Assembly: GCA_934153675.1 (NCBI GenBank)
Contig: CAKPFG010000005.1
Location: forward strand, 1-64,000
DNA from: an uncultured Bacilli bacterium
Lineage (GTDB): Bacteria; Bacillota_I; Bacilli_A; RF39; UBA660
Direction: 5' to 3'
Length of the DNA: 64,000 nucleotides
The translations under genes and the position numbers were made by a program. Shown here one piece after another: positions 1 through 9,123 of this stretch; the stretch's first letter is position 1; every line of letters begins with the position of its first letter. Under the pieces are notes generated by a model. It worked only from the letters and a program-made list of their open reading frames with translations, searched no databases and had not been told where the DNA came from.

Positions 1-341
1 CTAGTATTTTTATCTTTAACATCACTACTTCCTACTTTGCATTCTGATAAGTATACACTTGAATCTTCATTTAATAAGGAAATATTACATATAACCTCTT
101 TACCTGAGTATTCAATTTTTAAATCACTTATGTTTGTTGGAAATTCCCCTTTATCTAGTAAGTAATTAGCTACGGCAAGTTCTATACTTTTTCCGTATGC
201 ATCAACACTTCTTTTATTGGCTGATTCCTTAGCGTGTTTTACGATATTTAATACAATTGGTGTTACTATTAGTGCTAATATAGCTAGTATTACTAATACG
301 GCTATTAATTCTATTAATGTAAACGCTTTTTTATTTTTCAT
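1..341 (-). CDS. Prepilin-like protein, N-terminal part (runs off the window)
   Basis: The reading frame starts at the ATG at 341-339, behind an AGGAGGA ribosome site, and is still open at base 1. The first residues form a class III (type IV pilin) leader: a short basic stretch, then AFTLIELIAVLVILAILAL, with the conserved Glu five residues into the hydrophobic helix. Such leaders are cut by a prepilin peptidase, and the helix anchors the protein in the membrane or a pseudopilus. The visible part is almost identical to the complete copy at 11685-12671, so the missing part is probably a similar C-type-lectin-like tail. No pilus assembly genes are in the window, so the role (pilus, competence pseudopilus, display protein) is open. 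Confidence 0.85.
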   Translation of the reverse strand, partial: MKNKKAFTLIELIAVLVILAILALIVTPIVLNIVKHAKESANKRSVDAYGKSIELAVANYLLDKGEFPTNISDLKIEYSGKEVICNISLLNEDSSVYLSECKVGSSDVKDKNT

Positions 342-407
342 ATATCCTCCTACTTTACATATTCATAATAGCATAATTAATTAAAAAAAGCTACCACTTC
401 AAAATAA
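342..407 (-). repeat. Upstream region shared by prepilin-like copies
   Basis: About 66 bases directly upstream of the prepilin-like start are nearly identical to 12672-12737, upstream of the complete copy. A shorter version sits at 25493-25515. The duplicated unit therefore includes the ribosome site and probably the promoter, not just the coding part. The remaining bases to 523 are AT-rich spacer before the divergent sigK gene, with no further feature seen. Confidence 0.7.
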
Positions 408-523
408 ATAAAATAAAAAATTGCAGGAATAATTATACCAGTCTTCGATTTCTCTACCAAAAAATATCTTCTATGTAAATAATAATATCAAAATATAAAC
501 ATAAAATATATTGGAAGTGATTT

Positions 524-1210
524 ATGATTAATTTTTTTAAATATTTTTTTAAAGATTTATATATTTTCTCTGCAGCTTATTCAAATAATGTCTTTAAAGA
601 TCCACTTAGTAAAGAAGATGAAGAAAAATGTATTAAATTACTAAAAGAAGGAAATATTGAAGCTAGAAATAAACTAATTGAACATAATCTAAGATTAGTT
701 GCCCATATAGTAAAAAAATATGATAATAAAAAAGATAATGATGATTTAATTTCTATAGGTACTATTGGGCTTATAAAAGGCATTGATTCCTACTCTAATT
801 CGCATAACACAAAAATTACAACTTATATAGCTAGATGTATTGAAAATGAAATATTAATGTATTATAGAAATAATAAAAAACATAATAAAAATATTTCTAT
901 AAATGAATCAATTGGTTTTGATAAAGAGGGAAATGAAATAACAATCCTAGATATTTTAAAAACAGATAATCCTGATTTTATTGAAGATATTCATAAAAAA
1001 AATAATATTAATCTTCTAAAAAATTATTTCAATATTTTAACAGAAAGGGAAAAAGATATATTAATTAAAAGATATGGGCTTAATAATGAAAACGAAGTAA
1101 CACAAAAAGATATTGCCAAAAAACTTGGAATATCTAGAAGTTATGTATCTAGAATTGAAAAAAGAGCACTAACAAAAATACTAAGAGAGTTTATGAAAAA
1201 TAAAAAATAA
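524..1210 (+). CDS. sigK: Sporulation sigma factor, sigma-K type
   Basis: A 228-residue sigma-70 family factor that would direct RNA polymerase to late mother-cell sporulation promoters. The hydrophobic N-terminus (about residues 1-20) resembles the pro-sequence of pro-sigma-K. Region 2 contains the RNKLIEHNLRLVAHIVKKY and DLISIGTIGLIKGI blocks, and region 4 contains the GISRSYVSRIEKRAL helix-turn-helix typical of SigK/SigE. The gene is continuous, so no skin-type insertion is present. A GGAAGTGA ribosome site precedes the ATG. It is convergent with ileS and shares a terminator with it. SigE is the nearest alternative, but length and N-terminus fit SigK better. Confidence 0.88.
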   Translation: MINFFKYFFKDLYIFSAAYSNNVFKDPLSKEDEEKCIKLLKEGNIEARNKLIEHNLRLVAHIVKKYDNKKDNDDLISIGTIGLIKGIDSYSNSHNTKITTYIARCIENEILMYYRNNKKHNKNISINESIGFDKEGNEITILDILKTDNPDFIEDIHKKNNINLLKNYFNILTEREKDILIKRYGLNNENEVTQKDIAKKLGISRSYVSRIEKRALTKILREFMKNKK

Positions 1211-1228
1211 GCAAGTTGCTTATTTTTT
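1202..1228. terminator. Bidirectional terminator between sigK and ileS
   Basis: The bases AAATAAGCA and TGCTTATTT form a stem of nine or more pairs around a three-base loop, flanked by A-runs and T-runs. It lies between the convergent ends of sigK and ileS and can serve both strands. Confidence 0.8.
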
Positions 1229-4200
1229 AATTATTAATCTCTATATCTATATATGTTTTATGTCCATTTAAATCATACTCTTTTAAAACATTTTTCTTTA
1301 TTAATTCAATAGCTAACGTTTCATTTTTAATAAATTCTTTATATTCATCTATGCTTTTATCGATATCAACATCTCCACTATAAAAAATATTAATACGATC
1401 AGTTATATCATAATTTTTTTCTTTACGTATATTTTGTACTTTTGACACAAATTCACGTGCTATACCTTCTAGAATTAGATTTTCATTTAATTCTGTATTT
1501 AAAATAATAAAATTATTATCTAAAATAGCTACATCGAAACCTTCTTTAGAGATAGAATTAATTATTACCATGTTATCATTTACTTCAAAATCTTCATCAT
1601 TTAATTTAATAGTAATGGTTTTATTATTTCTTAATTTATTAATATCTTCTATTGATAATTCTTGTAATTTCATTTGAAATTCTTTTATTTTAGAACCCAT
1701 TATACGTCCTACTTCTTTAAAATTAGGTTTTACTGTAAAATTCATATAAGAAGATATATCATCTATAAATAAAACTTCTTTAACATTTAATTCTTCTTTT
1801 ATAAGTGGTATTAAATCTAATATCATTTCTTTATTTTTTAAATCAATCAAAGCCTCACTAATTGGTTGTCTTACTTTAATTTTAACTTCTTCTCTTATAT
1901 TTCTACCAAGACTTATAATTTGTCTTACTAAATCCATTCTTTTTTCTATATATTCATCAATATACTCATCATTAAAAATAGGATAATCCTCTAAATGAAC
2001 TGATTTTTTATTTGTTAAATGTGTATATATTTCCTCTGATAGGAAAGGAACTATAGGAGCGACAAGAAGACAAATTCCTTTTAAAACTTCATATGTAGTA
2101 TTATATACAGCTTTTTTATCATCATCCATAATACTAGACCAAAATCTTCTTCTATTTCTTCTTATATACCAATTAGACAAATCTTCTAAAACAAAGTTTT
2201 GAATCATTCTAGTAGTTGTTGTTAAATCATAATTATCCATACACTTAGTAACATCACGTACTAATTTATTATATTTTGAAAGCAACCACTTATCTATTTC
2301 AGCTCTTTTTTCATATGGAATTTGAAATGTATTTGGATTAATATTATCTGCATTAGCATACAAACAAAAGAAATTATAAGTATTTTTTAATGTTGATATA
2401 AATTTTGAATTAACCTCTTTTAATCCATCATAATCAAACTTCATTGGAGTCCAAACAGGAGAAGTTTCTAACATATAAAATCTAATTGGATCTGCTCCAT
2501 ATTCTTCCATAATTTTAATAGGATCAATAATATTACCTGTTGATTTACTCATTTTTTTACCTTCTGAGTCTAACATCATATCATTTACAAGAACATTTTT
2601 AAAACTTGCTTTTCCACTAATCAAAGTAGATAATACCAATAGAACATAAAACCATCCTCGAGTTTGATCTACTCCTTCAGCAATAAAGTCAGCTGGAAAT
2701 TGACTTTCAAATAATTTTTTATTTTCAAATGGATAATGAAATTGTGCATAAGGCATTACACCTGAGTCAAACCATACATCAAGTACATCTTTAACTCTAG
2801 ATACACTCTTACCACATTTTTCGCATTTTATTTTTATATTATCAACATAAGGTCTATGTAATTCTATATTAGATAAATCCAGATTTTCAATTGACTTTTC
2901 TCTTAATTCCTCAATTGAACCAATTGTTTGAAAATGACCACAATCGCAGTGCCATATAGGAAGTGGACATCCCCAATATCTATTTCTGGAAATTCCCCAA
3001 TCAATCATATTTTCAAGCCAATTATTAAACCTTTTAGTACCTATATAATCTGGATGCCATTTTATGGTTTTATTAGCCTCTATAATTTGTTTTTTGTAGG
3101 AAGTATTTCTAACATACCAAGCAGGTTTAGAATAATAAATCAAAGGTTGTTTACATCGCCAGCAATGTGGATAGTCATGTTTCATTTTTATCTTTTTAAA
3201 TAATTTATCATTTTCCTTTAAATATTTAATAATATCGATTTCTAAAGTAGGATCTGTTACTAATCTTCCTTTAAAAGGTCCTACATCATAACAACCATTT
3301 TTATCAACAGGATTTATAAATGCCAATTTATTTAAAACACATACTCTATTATCATCAGCACCAAACGCTGGAGCAATATGAACAATACCTGTTCCATTTT
3401 CATCAGTTACATAATCATCACTTACTACCTTAAAAGCAGAACCTACAACATTAACAAAAGGCATAAATTGTTCATACTCTATTCCTACTAAATCACTACC
3501 ACGATAAGTTTTTAAAATTTGATAATCATCACCTAATACCTTAGGGGCTAATTTTTCAGATACTATAAAATTATATCCTTTAGAATTAACTTTAACATAA
3601 GTAAAGTTACTATTTACACACAAAGCCACATTAGCCATTAAAGTCCAAGGAGTAGTAGTCCATACTAAAAAATAAGTATTTTCATTCTTTATTTTAAAAG
3701 GAACAATAACAGTATTAACGCTTACCTCTTTGTACCCTTGAGATACTTCATGTGATGCAAGTTCAGTACCACATCTAGGACAATAAGGTAGTACTTTATT
3801 ACCATAATAAATTAATCCCTTTTTATTTAATTCATTTACAATCCACCATTCAGATTCTATATACTCATTTGAGCAAGTAATATAAGGATTATCACAATCA
3901 ATAAATTGGCCCATCATATCAGTTACCTTTTTTACTTCACCAATATTACTAGCTGTTTCCTTCTTACATTCATCACAAAATTTTTCAATTCCTAATTTTT
4001 CAATATCACTTTTGTTTTTAAAACCTAATTTCTTCTCTACATTTACCTCAATAGGTAACCCATGGGTATCAAGACCTATTTTTCTTAAAACACGATATCC
4101 CTTCATAGTTTTATACTTACAAAAAGCATCCTTAATAGTTTTTGCAAAAACATGATGAATTCCTGGTTTAGCATTAGCATAAATTGGCCCATCATAAAAA

Positions 4201-4325
4201 ACAAAATCTTTACCATTTTTTCTATTTTCTATAGTTTCATTTAAAATATCCATCTTTTTCCAACGAGATAATATCTTATTTTCCATTTCACTTGTACTTA
4301 TTTTTTCTAATTCTTTAAATTTCAT
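1227..4325 (-). CDS. ileS: Isoleucyl-tRNA synthetase, type 2
   Basis: Charges tRNA-Ile with isoleucine in the cytoplasm. The product has 1032 residues from the ATG at 4325, which is preceded by GGAGGG at good spacing; an upstream in-frame ATG has no such site. The Rossmann-fold signature appears as PGIHHVF, followed by the GLDTHGLPIEVNVEKKLG block, and the KMSKS loop as KKMSKSTGN. Pairs of CxxC cysteines occur in the insertion (for example CEKCGKSVSR). Together these look like the eukaryote-like type 2 IleRS rather than the type 1 enzyme. The start overlaps the upstream exchanger stop by four bases (ATGA), implying translational coupling, and both genes lie under the T-box at 5303-5498. Confidence 0.95.
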   Translation of the reverse strand: MKFKELEKISTSEMENKILSRWKKMDILNETIENRKNGKDFVFYDGPIYANAKPGIHHVFAKTIKDAFCKYKTMKGYRVLRKIGLDTHGLPIEVNVEKKLGFKNKSDIEKLGIEKFCDECKKETASNIGEVKKVTDMMGQFIDCDNPYITCSNEYIESEWWIVNELNKKGLIYYGNKVLPYCPRCGTELASHEVSQGYKEVSVNTVIVPFKIKNENTYFLVWTTTPWTLMANVALCVNSNFTYVKVNSKGYNFIVSEKLAPKVLGDDYQILKTYRGSDLVGIEYEQFMPFVNVVGSAFKVVSDDYVTDENGTGIVHIAPAFGADDNRVCVLNKLAFINPVDKNGCYDVGPFKGRLVTDPTLEIDIIKYLKENDKLFKKIKMKHDYPHCWRCKQPLIYYSKPAWYVRNTSYKKQIIEANKTIKWHPDYIGTKRFNNWLENMIDWGISRNRYWGCPLPIWHCDCGHFQTIGSIEELREKSIENLDLSNIELHRPYVDNIKIKCEKCGKSVSRVKDVLDVWFDSGVMPYAQFHYPFENKKLFESQFPADFIAEGVDQTRGWFYVLLVLSTLISGKASFKNVLVNDMMLDSEGKKMSKSTGNIIDPIKIMEEYGADPIRFYMLETSPVWTPMKFDYDGLKEVNSKFISTLKNTYNFFCLYANADNINPNTFQIPYEKRAEIDKWLLSKYNKLVRDVTKCMDNYDLTTTTRMIQNFVLEDLSNWYIRRNRRRFWSSIMDDDKKAVYNTTYEVLKGICLLVAPIVPFLSEEIYTHLTNKKSVHLEDYPIFNDEYIDEYIEKRMDLVRQIISLGRNIREEVKIKVRQPISEALIDLKNKEMILDLIPLIKEELNVKEVLFIDDISSYMNFTVKPNFKEVGRIMGSKIKEFQMKLQELSIEDINKLRNNKTITIKLNDEDFEVNDNMVIINSISKEGFDVAILDNNFIILNTELNENLILEGIAREFVSKVQNIRKEKNYDITDRINIFYSGDVDIDKSIDEYKEFIKNETLAIELIKKNVLKEYDLNGHKTYIDIEINN

Positions 4326-5290
4326 ATTCCTAATCCCTCCCATAGTACAAAACTATAATAAATTATAAATATTATAATCATAATTATACCTTCACTCTTA
4401 GATAAATTCTGCTTTATTGGTGCGAATAAAAATAATATTAGTGATGATATAACTAAATTAACTATATCTACAACAGTTAAAGCATTAACATTCAAATTTC
4501 CCATTATTATAACAGGAAGTGCTATAGTAATGCAAATATTAAATATATTACTACCTAATATATCACCTATCACTAAATCTTCATTGTTATTTTTTAAAAA
4601 GTAAAAACAAGTAATTAATTCCGGCATTGATGTAACTAGTGCAATTACACTTAAACTTAAAAATTTAAGTGTAATTATACTAGCCATTTTATGCGCCATA
4701 TCAACTATAAAAATACTACCAACAAATATCATTGCAAAACCTAAAATAGTAACGAATATTGAATAAAATAACGAATTTGCACTTTTTAAATTTTCATTTT
4801 CAAATACTTTATCTTCTTTTCTTGATTTTATTAATGTTGCCATATAGTATATGTATATCATAAAAAACAATATTAATACTAAAGCATCTGATTTAGTAAT
4901 TAAATTATTTTTATATGGTGTAAAAACATCATCTAAACTTAAAATACAAAAAAGTAAAGTTGATATAATTGATAATGGTAAAACATTTTTTATAACTGAA
5001 TTTGTAATTTTAAGTGGTTTCACAAAGCTAAGTAATCCAAGGATCAACAATATATTAATAATATTACTTCCTACAGTAGTAAAAATAACTATATCATTAT
5101 ATCCACTATAAAAAGCTTTCAAACTAATGAACAACTCTGGTATACTAGTTCCAAAGGCAATAACAGTTAGTCCTGTTACTAAAGAAGATATATGAAAAAA
5201 TTTCGTTATATCTTCTAAACCGTTTAGCATTATTTTAACACCAGCTAAAAGAAGCATTATACCTACTAAAAAACATATGATTATTAACAT
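4322..5290 (-). CDS. Sodium/calcium exchanger family (CaCA) membrane protein
   Basis: A 322-residue integral membrane protein with about ten hydrophobic segments in two homologous halves. Each half has the family alpha-repeat: GTSIPELFISLKA with GSNIINIL in the first, and VTSMPELITC with GDILGSNIFNI in the second. Such proteins exchange Na+ or H+ for Ca2+ (YrbG/CaxA-like). The ion is not predictable here. It begins just after the T-box terminator, with GGAGGG before the ATG, and its stop overlaps the ileS start. An ion exchanger as first gene of an isoleucine T-box operon is unusual. Confidence 0.88.
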   Translation of the reverse strand: MLIIICFLVGIMLLLAGVKIMLNGLEDITKFFHISSLVTGLTVIAFGTSIPELFISLKAFYSGYNDIVIFTTVGSNIINILLILGLLSFVKPLKITNSVIKNVLPLSIISTLLFCILSLDDVFTPYKNNLITKSDALVLILFFMIYIYYMATLIKSRKEDKVFENENLKSANSLFYSIFVTILGFAMIFVGSIFIVDMAHKMASIITLKFLSLSVIALVTSMPELITCFYFLKNNNEDLVIGDILGSNIFNICITIALPVIIMGNLNVNALTVVDIVNLVISSLILFLFAPIKQNLSKSEGIIMIIIFIIYYSFVLWEGLGI

Positions 5291-5302
5291 ATTCCCTCCT
5301 AA

Positions 5303-5498
5303 ACAAACAAAAAAAGATCTTATTATTAGGGACGAAATTTCCGCGGTACCACCCTATTTTATAAAGACCTTATACACTTAAAATTATAACGCATTACCCT
5401 TAGCATCAAAAGTTGATCTATATTATTATTATATTAGTTTCCACCAACCACTAACTCTCTTTAATAAATCATAATATACTGTCTTTATCACTTGCTAA
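5303..5498 (-). promoter_or_regulatory. T-box leader, probably isoleucine-responsive
   Basis: Read on the minus strand this spacer contains the T-box core AGGGTGGTACCGCGG (near 5356-5342), then a terminator whose 3' arm AAGATCTT runs into a T7 tract (about 5320-5306). The 5' part has a stem I-like GAGAGTTAGTGGTTGGTGG. An ATC triplet followed by A lies in the likely specifier region (near 5420) and would read isoleucine. Uncharged tRNA binding is expected to favour the antiterminator and switch on the exchanger and ileS. The T-box itself is near certain; the specifier is inferred. Confidence 0.9.
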
Positions 5499-5499
5499 A

Positions 5500-5979
5500 T
5501 TAAAAATTTACTTTTTCAATATCTTCAATCATATCTAATTGAGACTGTAACAAATCTTTAAGTTTACGCTTATAAATAATAATATTTCTTCTCATTCTAT
5601 TAGCCTCTATTTCCGCTTTTTCAGCTTGCATTAAGGCCTCATTAACAATCCGACTTGCATTTTTTTTAGCATTATCCATAAGCATTTCACTCTCACGATA
5701 GGCATTAGATTTTATTTGATCAGAAGTTTTTTGTGCCATCATAATCGCTTTATTTAAAGTACTTTCCATACGCTCATATTGGGCAAGCTTATCCCTCATT
5801 TGATTAGTTTTTGCAATAGATTTCTGCAACTCTAAAATTTTCTGATCGCGAATTTTAATAGCCTCATCCTTTTTTTTAATTAAATTTACCATTTTTTCAA
5901 CTTGCTTTATTACATTATCTAAAAAACGGTTAACTTCAACAGGATCATATCCACGCATTGTTCTAGTAAACTTCTCCAT
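5500..5979 (-). CDS. divIVA: DivIVA cell-division/polarity protein
   Basis: A 159-residue coiled-coil protein that binds negatively curved membrane at poles and septa and recruits division or growth proteins. The N-terminus MEKFTRTMRGYDPVEVNRFL is the typical DivIVA membrane-binding domain, including the GYD and VN-FLD pattern. The rest is heptad-rich coiled coil ending at QSQLDMIEDIEKVNF. The ATG at 5979 is preceded by AAGGAGAT, so an in-frame start seven codons upstream is rejected. It follows sepF and ezrA in the same direction, forming a division block. Confidence 0.93.
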   Translation of the reverse strand: MEKFTRTMRGYDPVEVNRFLDNVIKQVEKMVNLIKKKDEAIKIRDQKILELQKSIAKTNQMRDKLAQYERMESTLNKAIMMAQKTSDQIKSNAYRESEMLMDNAKKNASRIVNEALMQAEKAEIEANRMRRNIIIYKRKLKDLLQSQLDMIEDIEKVNF

Positions 5980-6031
5980 AAAATCTCCTTGAAATATCAA
6001 TTATTTTAACACATATTTACTCAAATTACAA

Positions 6032-6433
6032 CTACCACTCTATGTTAATATCATCATTATCATGAATATCTTTACCTGTAGTTTCCTCCGTAATCTTCCC
6101 CTGAACATTAATATTATTTGGAGTACATAAAAATATACCTCCACCAATTTTTTGTAAATCTCCACCAATAGCATATATAGTACCACTTAAAAAATCAACT
6201 ATTCGTTTTGCTTGATCCGATGTAACTCTTTTTAAATTAACAACAACAGTATTACGTTTTTTCAAATGATCAGCTATTTGTTGTGATTCTGAAAAAGCAC
6301 GTGGTTCTAGTAAAATCATCTTGGAACCACCATTTTCATCATATGCTTCTTCTGTTTTTATATCATAATATTCATCACCATTTACATTTTCCACATTATC
6401 TTCTTTATTAAGTAAGTTTTTTATAAAACCCAT
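6032..6433 (-). CDS. sepF: SepF cell-division protein
   Basis: A 133-residue protein that bundles FtsZ filaments and tethers them to the membrane. The short amphipathic N-terminus MGFIKNLLNKED is followed by an acidic linker. The SepF core contains EPRAFSESQQIADHL, NLKRVTSDQAKRIVDFLSG and GGDLQKIGGGIFLCTP. The chosen ATG at 6433 is spaced correctly from GGAGGAG; the upstream TTG lies inside that ribosome site. It sits between ezrA and divIVA. Confidence 0.95.
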   Translation of the reverse strand: MGFIKNLLNKEDNVENVNGDEYYDIKTEEAYDENGGSKMILLEPRAFSESQQIADHLKKRNTVVVNLKRVTSDQAKRIVDFLSGTIYAIGGDLQKIGGGIFLCTPNNINVQGKITEETTGKDIHDNDDINIEW

Positions 6434-6500
6434 TTTTTTCTCCTCCAATTCTCATACACTAAAATTATTTTATCATAAAATATTAAAAAATGAAACATGT

Positions 6501-8228
6501 TTATTTATTATTACCATACAATTGATTTAATTTATTATAAATACCAGGTTCAATAGCTTTTAATATATCTATTGTATTTTTTAAGGATTTATGATATTCT
6601 CCTTTATTAAATAATTGTTCAGACAAATTAAGTTGTTTATTCAGTTCATTAAAAGAGCTACGATACCTATTACCATAACAAATAGCAGTTTCACAAAGAC
6701 GGGCTGTTTTAAGTAAATCAGTTGTTTTAGTATAAAGTTTTAACACCAAATCACGAGCAGTATCTACCCTCATATTTAAAACATCAATAGTAATTGGCTT
6801 TTTACTAAGTTCCCTTACTATTTCATTCATAGCAAGTGATGCCTCTTTCAACTCAACATAATAGCTATCTGGAATAGTTGGAAAATTATAATCACGCATT
6901 TTATTTCTTGATTCCTTTAAAACCATTTTAATTTCTTCTAATTGATGACGAGCTCTTAGTTCATCATCTTTCATAGTTCCAATCTCATTTAAAGCACTAT
7001 CTAGTTTTTCTTCAGATTTTGAAAGTTTAACACTAAGTCCATCAATTTCATTCAATAATTTAGAATATGCAAAAGCATGATTTCCAGTATGATCATTCAA
7101 TACTTTATAATCAACATTAACTATTTCTAATTCTTTAATAACTTCTTTAATTAATATAATTTTTTCGGATGACAAATTATAAATATTTTTTATTTCATCC
7201 ATAGATTTAGATATTTCTTTTATAACTTGATTCATTTTTGTAAGTCTATTTTTAAACGATGAAAGTTTTTCTTGATAACTACTTCTAGCTAACTTTTCAT
7301 TATCAAAATCTACAAATAAAGCATCAAAATAATCAAGTAAAACTTTAAGTTCAAATAAACTATTTTGTAAATTTAAAGATTTAGTACGCGTAATAATATC
7401 TTTTATTTTACTATTTGCCTCACTAATATTATATTCAACATTTAAATAATCAAGAGGATAATCTTGTTTAATCATTTCATTATAAGTATTAACAACATCT
7501 TCAATTCTCTTTGGTAAAACATTAAATGCTAAAAGAACAATAGATGGTACTTCTTCAATTACAATACTCATATGTTTTAACAATTCCTCAATTACATTAA
7601 TAATTGTTGAAACTTCATTATAATCATTATTATCCATAATACTTTCAAAATCTTCAAATCTCTTTGCAATCACTTCAAACTGAGCATTTACAACAGATGA
7701 AAATTTGCCATACGAATTTTTTGTTGAATTAAATTTTTCATAAAGTTCTCTATATTTAGCACGATACTTTATTATCATACTTCTACTTTTTGATTCACTA
7801 GTAGTAATTTCTTTTATTTCACCAAGTAAAAATTCAGAATTAGTTTTAACTTTATAAAGTTCCATTTCCAATTTAGCAATTTTATAAATTGTACTTTTGT
7901 AATCCTTTTGTTTCAAAGAATACTCAGCCTCTAAAATCATATTAGATAAATTGGGAACTTGAATATCTTTAATATCTTTTAATCTATTACTCCACTCATT
8001 ATACATTACCTCTAATTTTTCATTATTTAAAAAAGATTCCACTTTTGCAAGTTCAGGTATAATAGGTGATGATGCTAATTTATTTTTTTCTATTTCTAAA
8101 GCCGATAAAGCTTTTTTCATTTCTCTTTTTTTTCGACCCCTTATGATTGTAATTATTGTAATAATAGATACTAACGATGCAATCAAACAAATAATTATAA
8201 CGACCCTAGGATCATTCAAATTTATCAT
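6501..8228 (-). CDS. ezrA: EzrA septation-ring regulator
   Basis: A 575-residue protein with one N-terminal transmembrane segment (about residues 9-30) followed by basic residues. A long, almost wholly helical cytoplasmic region of spectrin-like repeats follows. This topology and length match EzrA, which restrains and positions FtsZ rings in low-GC Gram-positives. The start at 8228 is chosen because AAGGTGGT lies just upstream; starts further up extend into unrelated sequence. Downstream are sepF and divIVA. Identification rests on topology, length and context more than on short motifs. Confidence 0.85.
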   Translation of the reverse strand: MINLNDPRVVIIICLIASLVSIITIITIIRGRKKREMKKALSALEIEKNKLASSPIIPELAKVESFLNNEKLEVMYNEWSNRLKDIKDIQVPNLSNMILEAEYSLKQKDYKSTIYKIAKLEMELYKVKTNSEFLLGEIKEITTSESKSRSMIIKYRAKYRELYEKFNSTKNSYGKFSSVVNAQFEVIAKRFEDFESIMDNNDYNEVSTIINVIEELLKHMSIVIEEVPSIVLLAFNVLPKRIEDVVNTYNEMIKQDYPLDYLNVEYNISEANSKIKDIITRTKSLNLQNSLFELKVLLDYFDALFVDFDNEKLARSSYQEKLSSFKNRLTKMNQVIKEISKSMDEIKNIYNLSSEKIILIKEVIKELEIVNVDYKVLNDHTGNHAFAYSKLLNEIDGLSVKLSKSEEKLDSALNEIGTMKDDELRARHQLEEIKMVLKESRNKMRDYNFPTIPDSYYVELKEASLAMNEIVRELSKKPITIDVLNMRVDTARDLVLKLYTKTTDLLKTARLCETAICYGNRYRSSFNELNKQLNLSEQLFNKGEYHKSLKNTIDILKAIEPGIYNKLNQLYGNNK

Positions 8229-8317
8229 ATACAACCACCTTATCATAATTGTAACATAAATTACGATATTTTTCGACATTTTTTTTAACTTTTATTATAT
8301 TTTCTTAATATTTTATA

Positions 8318-8346
8318 TTGACTTTAAATTAAAGAATGCTTATAAT
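8318..8346 (+). promoter_or_regulatory. Strong sigma-A promoter for rpsD
   Basis: TTGACT (8318-8323), a 17-base spacer and TATAAT (8341-8346) give a near-consensus vegetative promoter, divergent from ezrA. Transcription should start near 8353. Confidence 0.88.
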
Positions 8347-8352
8347 TGATAA

Positions 8353-8490
8353 GGAGTGCAGATACTTTGGAATAATTGATGTGTTTATTATCTTTAGGAT
8401 TTATCGGTAGTTTTTCTGCAAAAATGACGATATTAGTTTAAACACCCCTTTTATTTGCAAAGAGCACCTTCAAAAGAAAGGAGATGCGTT
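8353..8490 (+). promoter_or_regulatory. Long rpsD 5' leader, likely S4 autoregulatory element
   Basis: About 138 bases separate the predicted transcription start from the rpsD start codon. Firmicute rpsD messages commonly carry a leader bound by S4 itself, which represses its own translation. The length and isolated promoter fit that arrangement. I did not resolve a convincing fold by eye, so the regulatory role is inferred. Confidence 0.5.
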
Positions 8491-9093
8491 ATGTCAAGAT
8501 ATACAAAATCATCTTACCGTAAAAGTAGACGTTTATCATTTTCTACTCTAGAAACTGGTAAAGAACTTGCTAAAAAGCCTTATGCTCCAGGTATGCATGG
8601 ACAAAAAAGAGCTAAAAAGTTATCTGATTACGGTACACAGTTACAGGAAAAACAAAAAGTTAGATTCATGTATGGTTTATCAGAAAAACAATTTAAAAAG
8701 ACTTTTAAAGAAGCTGGTAAACTAAAAGGTGTTCATGGTGAAGATTTATTAAGACTTTTAGAAAGTCGTTTAGATAACTTAGTATATCGTATTGGTTTTG
8801 CTACTACAAGAAGAGGAGCTAGACAACTTGTTAATCATGGACATATTACTGTTAATGGTAAAAAAGTTGACATTCCTTCTTATAGATGTAAAGTAGGAGA
8901 TATTATTTCTGTTAAAGAATCTGATAGAGATTTAAAAATAATTAAAGAAGCATTAGAATCTTTAAAGAAAAGAGTAGAATTCATTACATATGATGAGTCT
9001 TCAATGCAAGCAACATATGTAAGATATCCAGAAAGAAGCGAACTTAATGCCGATATCAATGAATCATTAATCGTTGAATTTTATAACAGATAA
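8491..9093 (+). CDS. rpsD: Ribosomal protein S4
   Basis: A 200-residue primary-binding protein of the 30S subunit. The Firmicute S4 start MSRYTKSSYRKSRRL lacks the zinc cysteine set. The S4 RNA-binding domain (about residues 90-155) includes RLDNLVYRIGFATTRRGARQ and NHGHITVNGKKVDIPSY. AAAGGAGATG precedes the ATG at 8491. A start 12 codons upstream would include the ribosome site and is rejected. It is a single-gene unit with its own promoter and a terminator directly after the stop, as usual for rpsD in Bacilli. Confidence 0.97.
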   Translation: MSRYTKSSYRKSRRLSFSTLETGKELAKKPYAPGMHGQKRAKKLSDYGTQLQEKQKVRFMYGLSEKQFKKTFKEAGKLKGVHGEDLLRLLESRLDNLVYRIGFATTRRGARQLVNHGHITVNGKKVDIPSYRCKVGDIISVKESDRDLKIIKEALESLKKRVEFITYDESSMQATYVRYPERSELNADINESLIVEFYNR

Positions 9094-9123
9094 AAAGCTT
9101 GAAACAATTTCAAGCTTTTTTAT
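9092..9123. terminator. Terminator after rpsD
   Basis: AAAGCTTGAAA and TTTCAAGCTTT pair around a CAA loop and are followed by a T-run. The element lies between convergent genes and can act for both. Confidence 0.9.

Noticed and set aside
524..1210. Interruption of sigK by a skin-like element
   Set aside because: The gene is continuous from the pro-sequence to region 4, and no recombinase lies nearby.
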